Shown: piece after piece, positions 59,894 to 64,000 of the stretch
Position numbering within the stretch: position 1 is the first letter of the stretch
Layout of the letters: each line of letters starts with the position of its first letter
Source: JAUSFM01 sp964343705
GTDB lineage: Archaea; Nanobdellota; Nanobdellia; Woesearchaeales; UBA12501
DNA length: 64,000 nucleotides
NCBI GenBank assembly: GCA_964343705.1
Contig: CAYFJX010000002.1
Location: 164,345 to 228,344, forward strand
Direction of reading: 5' to 3'
Made by a program: the position numbers and the translations under genes
The notes under the pieces: model-generated
Told to the model about the DNA's origin: nothing
Database searches by the model: none
The model's input: the letters and a program-made list of their open reading frames with translations, nothing else

Positions 59894-60733
59894 TTAGTGT
59901 AATTGAACAATTCTTGTGAGCTCATTCCAAATATCAACATCAGTTGGTCCACGGATAATTGATTGTTTGGTATTCCACGCTCCTTTATCATCACACTGGA
60001 CATTTTCTAAATTAAGCTTTTCTACTTTGCTGCACACCTTTAATTTTTCTCCCAAACCTCTAAACTTAACCATTGCAATTGAATCTTGATTTGGTCGCAG
60101 TTTAGGATTGTCTTTGAAACCTACAATTTCTTTTTTGCCACTTTTTACTATGACAATGGTTGATGCTTTTCTCGCTGTTTTGTCGAGGAATTCATCTGCT
60201 TTTGTATCAGCTAATAAACCTAAATCCTCTAATGCGTTTGTTATTCTGTCTTTTACTGATTGGGCAACTTCAATTACATTGTCAATAAACCCTTCTTCAT
60301 CACCCAGGTCAATTTGTGGTCCTTCATCTTCATTGTTTTGCGGAGGTGGAGGAGGGGGTGCAGGACTATTTTCAGGTTCATTACTTGGTGCAGGTTCTGG
60401 TTCATCTTCTTCAACAATAATTCTTCCAGACATGGGATGTAGTACGCACGTGTATGAAAATTCTCCAGCACTGTTAAATGTGTGTGAGAATGTTCCATCA
60501 GTTTGTAAAAAGTCATCAGGTGATTGGCCAGAGTCAAATTCTCCTTCATCAGCAGTCACGGTATGAGGCATTGGATCCTTGTTCACCCATGTCACCGTGT
60601 CACCAACTTGTATAGTAAGCGCATCACCAAAACCACTTCCTTGAATATTAATACTATGCTCAGCAGCAACAACCACTCCACTCACTAACACCAGCATCAA
60701 TATACACATTCCAATTTGCGTTATTTGTTTCAT
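59894..60733 (-). CDS. Secreted cupredoxin protein
   Basis: 279 aa. Signal peptide to about residue 23 (VSGVVVA), then a cupredoxin domain (about 24-107) with ligands H57, C96, H99, M101 (YTCVLHPMSGR). The C-to-M spacing is one residue shorter than in the larger cupredoxin protein downstream. A Pro/Glu/Asn linker (NSPAPPPPPPQN) leads to a 130-residue domain of unknown fold with two cysteines. It overlaps the upstream gene by 4 bases. Electron transfer, copper handling or metal-stabilised adhesion are possible. Confidence 0.78.
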   Translation of the reverse strand: MKQITQIGMCILMLVLVSGVVVAAEHSINIQGSGFGDALTIQVGDTVTWVNKDPMPHTVTADEGEFDSGQSPDDFLQTDGTFSHTFNSAGEFSYTCVLHPMSGRIIVEEDEPEPAPSNEPENSPAPPPPPPQNNEDEGPQIDLGDEEGFIDNVIEVAQSVKDRITNALEDLGLLADTKADEFLDKTARKASTIVIVKSGKKEIVGFKDNPKLRPNQDSIAMVKFRGLGEKLKVCSKVEKLNLENVQCDDKGAWNTKQSIIRGPTDVDIWNELTRIVQLH

Positions 60734-63700
60734 TCTACTGTGAATGGTTTTGGTGAGTACAGCACTGTTTGTAGTCTGTGGCTGTAAAACACATTATTTT
60801 CTTCATTTGGTTCTGTTTTCATATCATTAAATTGTGCTTGATCTGCTTTTGCTTTATCCCAGTTTCCTGAGCATCCTGCCCATTCTGGCCTACTTGCTTT
60901 TAGTTGTGCTCTGTCTTGTCCTCTACGGAACGGCAAGTACACATACCGAGCTTCTTGGTACTCCATTGCACCAAGGCAGTACGTAAATAACATTTCTGGG
61001 GAAGCTTCGTCGTCAGCTAAAACCTCTTCTTGGTTTCCATACTCCTCACTAAACGCAGTAAGAACAAATTCTTCTGGCACACCTGCTTTGATTATCTGAT
61101 TTCTTTTTAATCCCAGTGCAACAATAACATTTCCTGTCAGCGGCATTTCAGAAAGCAAGCCATTAAACACGCCATCTTTCCACGCGTGTGTCCCGTATTC
61201 TATCATACAAACATGATCTGCTTCAAACCGTGTCCCTTCGGGAAGAGCAGGTGTAAAATCTTTACTTAGTAACACATCTTCTGCACTGCCACAGTACAAA
61301 CTATACTGCTTGCCAATGCCTGGCAAGTCTATCAGTGTTTTTGCCATCATTGCTTCTCGACTATACCACTCACCATTATTACATACAATGTCATCTTTTT
61401 CTTCACCACGAACTGCTGGTTGTATAGAACCATCTGCATAGCACGTGCCAACAGTGCCTGCATCACCTTTCACTGTGTATGCACACTTTCCTTCGGGACA
61501 GGGTACATGGCCATCATCAAACTGGTTTTGTTTTTTTGCTCCTGCCATCCACTCTCCTGCTTTACAAAACACTGTTGCTTTTCCTTTTTCTTGTGTGCTT
61601 TGAAACACTGGCTTATCACTTGAGTCAATACACCTGTTTCCTTGCCAACACTGGTTTTCTTCACAGCACCCGTCACCAGACAAAACAGGGAATCCAAAGA
61701 GTTTTGCAAATGATTCAACCCCTATACTTTCTTGTATCTGGCCACTCGGTACTTCTTTGAGAATATTGTTAGGTCGTGGATTGTCTTTTCGTTGCTGCCA
61801 TTCTCCAAGTACATTGCAGAAATATTGTTTTCCTTGTGGTCCAACATGGCTTCTTGCTTCGCATGATTCAGGTCGTAAGCTTTGTTCACCAATCAAATCA
61901 ACTTTTATGTTATTCTGATTTGCGTCTTCACCCCAGATAGGTACTTCGTTTACTGGGTCTGTCTCAAAAAGTTCCACATCATTACACCCGTAAAATTGAT
62001 CATTCAGATACAATACTTTCTTGAATGTAGGCATGTAAACATTAATGCCTGTAATCTTTATTTCTTCAGGGCCTTTGTTTTGAATGAGGACTCGAAAATC
62101 TTCTCGTGGTGCTAGCTTAGAAAGTTGAAACTCATAGATGTGTTCACCTGGTGCCAGTGCTCGTGTTGGAGAGATAGCACCAATCCCTACAGTCTGCTCG
62201 CCTGTTCCTTTATACCGTATTTCTACATTTTCATTTCCTTTAAGGGCAATGCCAATTCGTACCATTAATTTTTGATCACCAGCAAGCCTCTTCATCTTTC
62301 TTGTTCTTGCTGTTTTTCCTCTCTTTAGAGTCATTGTTTGGCCACGTGATTCAATGGTAAATGCATCAGCATCTTCTTCAAATGGTTGTTGAAACGCATT
62401 TCCTGGTGTGACAAGGGGGTAGTCAAGGTGTCCTATTCGTCGTCGTGGTGTCAGTAGGTTTGCTCCTCCTGTGGTGAGTGTTTGTCCACCTTTATTTTCA
62501 AGTGGCTGGCTACCAATACACACTTTCTTTTTTCCGTCCTTACCTTCAACAACAAAGTTTTCTTCTTTTCCTTCTCCGCCACAGCATACACCTGTATTGT
62601 CACCTGTACTAAACCACCATCCACCAAAATGATTACATATCTTGTTGCTCTTGTCAGCATCCACTTGACTTGGTCCACAACCAATAAAATCTGCAAGTGG
62701 CCCTTCTGTTCCTAATGGTACAATTGAATCTACTTCGCCTGCTGGCGTGTCAGGACATTTGTCTCCTTCGCCATTTTTTATGCCATCATTGTCATCGTCT
62801 TTGTCTGCGTTTGCTGCTGCTATACACACAGGATCTGCCACATCGGGTTTCCCATCACAATCAGCGTCTTGACCTGGATTACTACAATCTGGCTCAGCTG
62901 CACACTTTTTTATGGGACAGCATCCGACTGTATTGAAATTACCAAAGGCTGCTCCGACAGGAGGTTTTCTAACTTCCCTTCCAACTGAACACATAACCTC
63001 ATTGGGGTAACATTGTCTGACATTTTCATAATTAAAATTTTGCATGGGCCTACCTGTTCTTGAGGTGATTTCAAAAGAAGTAGGTTCGACTGAAGTTCCA
63101 GGTTTTAATTTACAACATTTAAACTCGCTTATGTAATGGTCTGTTCCTGCAGGACGTATTTGCTTGGCAGTTATCCCACACACTACCCGATTTGGGCCAC
63201 AACTCATAATCTTTTGCTCACCAACATTTCCTAAATCTTCATCTTTTTTTATGACTTCAACATCATCTAAGTCAACTTTAATCCCATCTTTTAATTTACA
63301 GCAACTCATTTTGTTTGTCACGTAAGGAACTGTAATAAAAGAAGAATGATCCATTTTACATACAGCTTCATCTTCATTACAAAACTTGGTTTGTCCAAAA
63401 ACTGGACTCCATGTCTTTGTTATTCTTCCAACAGGATCTGGAATTGATGGTTTACAACTCCCATCTGACTTTCGGACTCTTCCTGGATAACAGTACATTG
63501 GAGCGATAATGCCATTGTGAAAGTTTTCTGCATATTCTTTTCTAAAGAATTCCGCACCCTCTTTAGTTGTTGCATATCCATGCGTTTTCATCCCATTCTT
63601 ATTCGGATTTCGTGTACAACAATGGGTTAACTCAGGATTATCATAATCTTTCTCAATACACTCATACTTATCATCCTTACTTGGATCAAATCGGCACACT

Positions 63701-63867
63701 TCATCTTTTATGTACTTGTCTCTGCCCGTTGCGCTTGCTACTGCGGAAGTAGTGGTATAACACAAATTCCCTTTCTCTGCACAACCAGCCAGTCCAACTT
63801 GAGAAATAAACACCATTACTAGAACATACACCAAAATAGTACAAACTACACTATACCCCTTTTTCAT
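60730..63867 (-). CDS. Large secreted Cys-rich protein with TSP3-like calcium repeats
   Basis: 1045-1047 aa. Start MKKGYSVVCTILVYVLVMVF then FISQVGLAGC, so either a signal peptide or a lipid-modified Cys. Cysteine-rich modules recur in the first third (SCCKLKDG, FKCCKLKPG, GCCPIKKC). DADCDGKPDVADPVC and NADKDDDNDGIKNGEGDKC are thrombospondin type 3 calcium repeats. The middle is beta-rich and the end again Cys-containing. A second ATG at 63873 is possible. TATA-like TTTATAAAG (63900-63908) starts the operon. Confidence 0.75.
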   Translation of the reverse strand: MKKGYSVVCTILVYVLVMVFISQVGLAGCAEKGNLCYTTTSAVASATGRDKYIKDEVCRFDPSKDDKYECIEKDYDNPELTHCCTRNPNKNGMKTHGYATTKEGAEFFRKEYAENFHNGIIAPMYCYPGRVRKSDGSCKPSIPDPVGRITKTWSPVFGQTKFCNEDEAVCKMDHSSFITVPYVTNKMSCCKLKDGIKVDLDDVEVIKKDEDLGNVGEQKIMSCGPNRVVCGITAKQIRPAGTDHYISEFKCCKLKPGTSVEPTSFEITSRTGRPMQNFNYENVRQCYPNEVMCSVGREVRKPPVGAAFGNFNTVGCCPIKKCAAEPDCSNPGQDADCDGKPDVADPVCIAAANADKDDDNDGIKNGEGDKCPDTPAGEVDSIVPLGTEGPLADFIGCGPSQVDADKSNKICNHFGGWWFSTGDNTGVCCGGEGKEENFVVEGKDGKKKVCIGSQPLENKGGQTLTTGGANLLTPRRRIGHLDYPLVTPGNAFQQPFEEDADAFTIESRGQTMTLKRGKTARTRKMKRLAGDQKLMVRIGIALKGNENVEIRYKGTGEQTVGIGAISPTRALAPGEHIYEFQLSKLAPREDFRVLIQNKGPEEIKITGINVYMPTFKKVLYLNDQFYGCNDVELFETDPVNEVPIWGEDANQNNIKVDLIGEQSLRPESCEARSHVGPQGKQYFCNVLGEWQQRKDNPRPNNILKEVPSGQIQESIGVESFAKLFGFPVLSGDGCCEENQCWQGNRCIDSSDKPVFQSTQEKGKATVFCKAGEWMAGAKKQNQFDDGHVPCPEGKCAYTVKGDAGTVGTCYADGSIQPAVRGEEKDDIVCNNGEWYSREAMMAKTLIDLPGIGKQYSLYCGSAEDVLLSKDFTPALPEGTRFEADHVCMIEYGTHAWKDGVFNGLLSEMPLTGNVIVALGLKRNQIIKAGVPEEFVLTAFSEEYGNQEEVLADDEASPEMLFTYCLGAMEYQEARYVYLPFRRGQDRAQLKASRPEWAGCSGNWDKAKADQAQFNDMKTEPNEENNVFYSHRLQTVLYSPKPFTVE

Positions 63868-63873
63868 TCCCAT

Positions 63874-64000
63874 TATAGCCTCTTTTCTGTGCTTGTATGT
63901 TTATAAAGATTGTTATGGATTTGGGGAGTAGATGGTATATTTACGTAGGCTAATATGAAACCCTTTGGTTTTTATAGAAAGTTATAAGTAGTAGTTCTCG
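63874..64000 (-). promoter_or_regulatory. Promoter region of the 63.9-kb operon
   Basis: Minus-strand CTTTATAAAC at about 63899-63908 puts a transcript start near 63880, followed by GAGGCTATA before the start codon. Further AT-rich TATA-like sequences lie toward the right edge. No gene is visible in this stretch. Confidence 0.45.

Overview
The window is archaeal. It carries an archaeal-order ribosomal superoperon (uL3 to SecY, with aIF1, eS4, eL32 and eL19 embedded), a histone, RadA and RadB, RPA, Hjc, MBF1, a tandem Lrp regulator and TATA-box promoters. AT-rich DNA, compact genes, lysine/glutamate-rich tails on many ribosomal proteins and a very large set of KKG-type pilin-like membrane proteins suggest a DPANN archaeon of the Woesearchaeota/Pacearchaeota kind. 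That placement is inference. I see no rRNA, tRNA, CRISPR array or insertion sequence.

Layout. 1-14.6 kb (+): the ribosomal superoperon, truncated at the left edge inside uL3, running through uL15 and SecY to an EMC3/DUF106 insertase-like protein. 14.6-20.1 kb: housekeeping genes on both strands (Hjc, histone, Nudix, PEP-synthase-like protein, a HAD hydrolase with a probable frameshift, a 49-aa membrane peptide, RNase Z, MBF1, an anchored thioredoxin-like protein). 20.2-24.4 kb (-): a GT2 and two GT-C-like membrane proteins, probably surface glycosylation. 24.5-31 kb: RadB, uS2, a methyltransferase, a TRAM protein, RadA, a small conserved protein behind a structured leader, and a double Lrp regulator. 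31.1-35.5 kb (+): an unfamiliar island with a membrane protein, two SPFH-like lipoproteins and two helical proteins. 35.5-37.6 kb: a zinc protein, a YjdF-like membrane protein and RPA.

37.6-63.9 kb (-) is the most striking part: about 26 kb of only secreted or membrane-anchored proteins. Most have a short basic start ending in KKG, KRG or RKG followed directly by one hydrophobic helix, the pattern of archaeal class III (type IV pilin) signals. They are mixed with two cupredoxin proteins, a 2097-aa cysteine-rich secreted protein, a 1168-aa protein with cupredoxin and C-terminal cysteine modules, and a 1047-aa calcium-motif protein. No assembly ATPase, platform protein or prepilin peptidase lies in the window. 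I read it as one cell-surface appendage or envelope machine, possibly undescribed.

Expression signals are consistent. First genes usually have a TATA box about 27 nt before the ATG, so transcripts are leaderless or nearly so. Many downstream operon genes use GGTGA/GGAGG ribosome binding sites or ATGA overlaps. Two leaders break this rule: one before uS2, and one before the 86-aa gene at 29.3-29.5 kb, where the leader contains a potential anti-Shine-Dalgarno switch.
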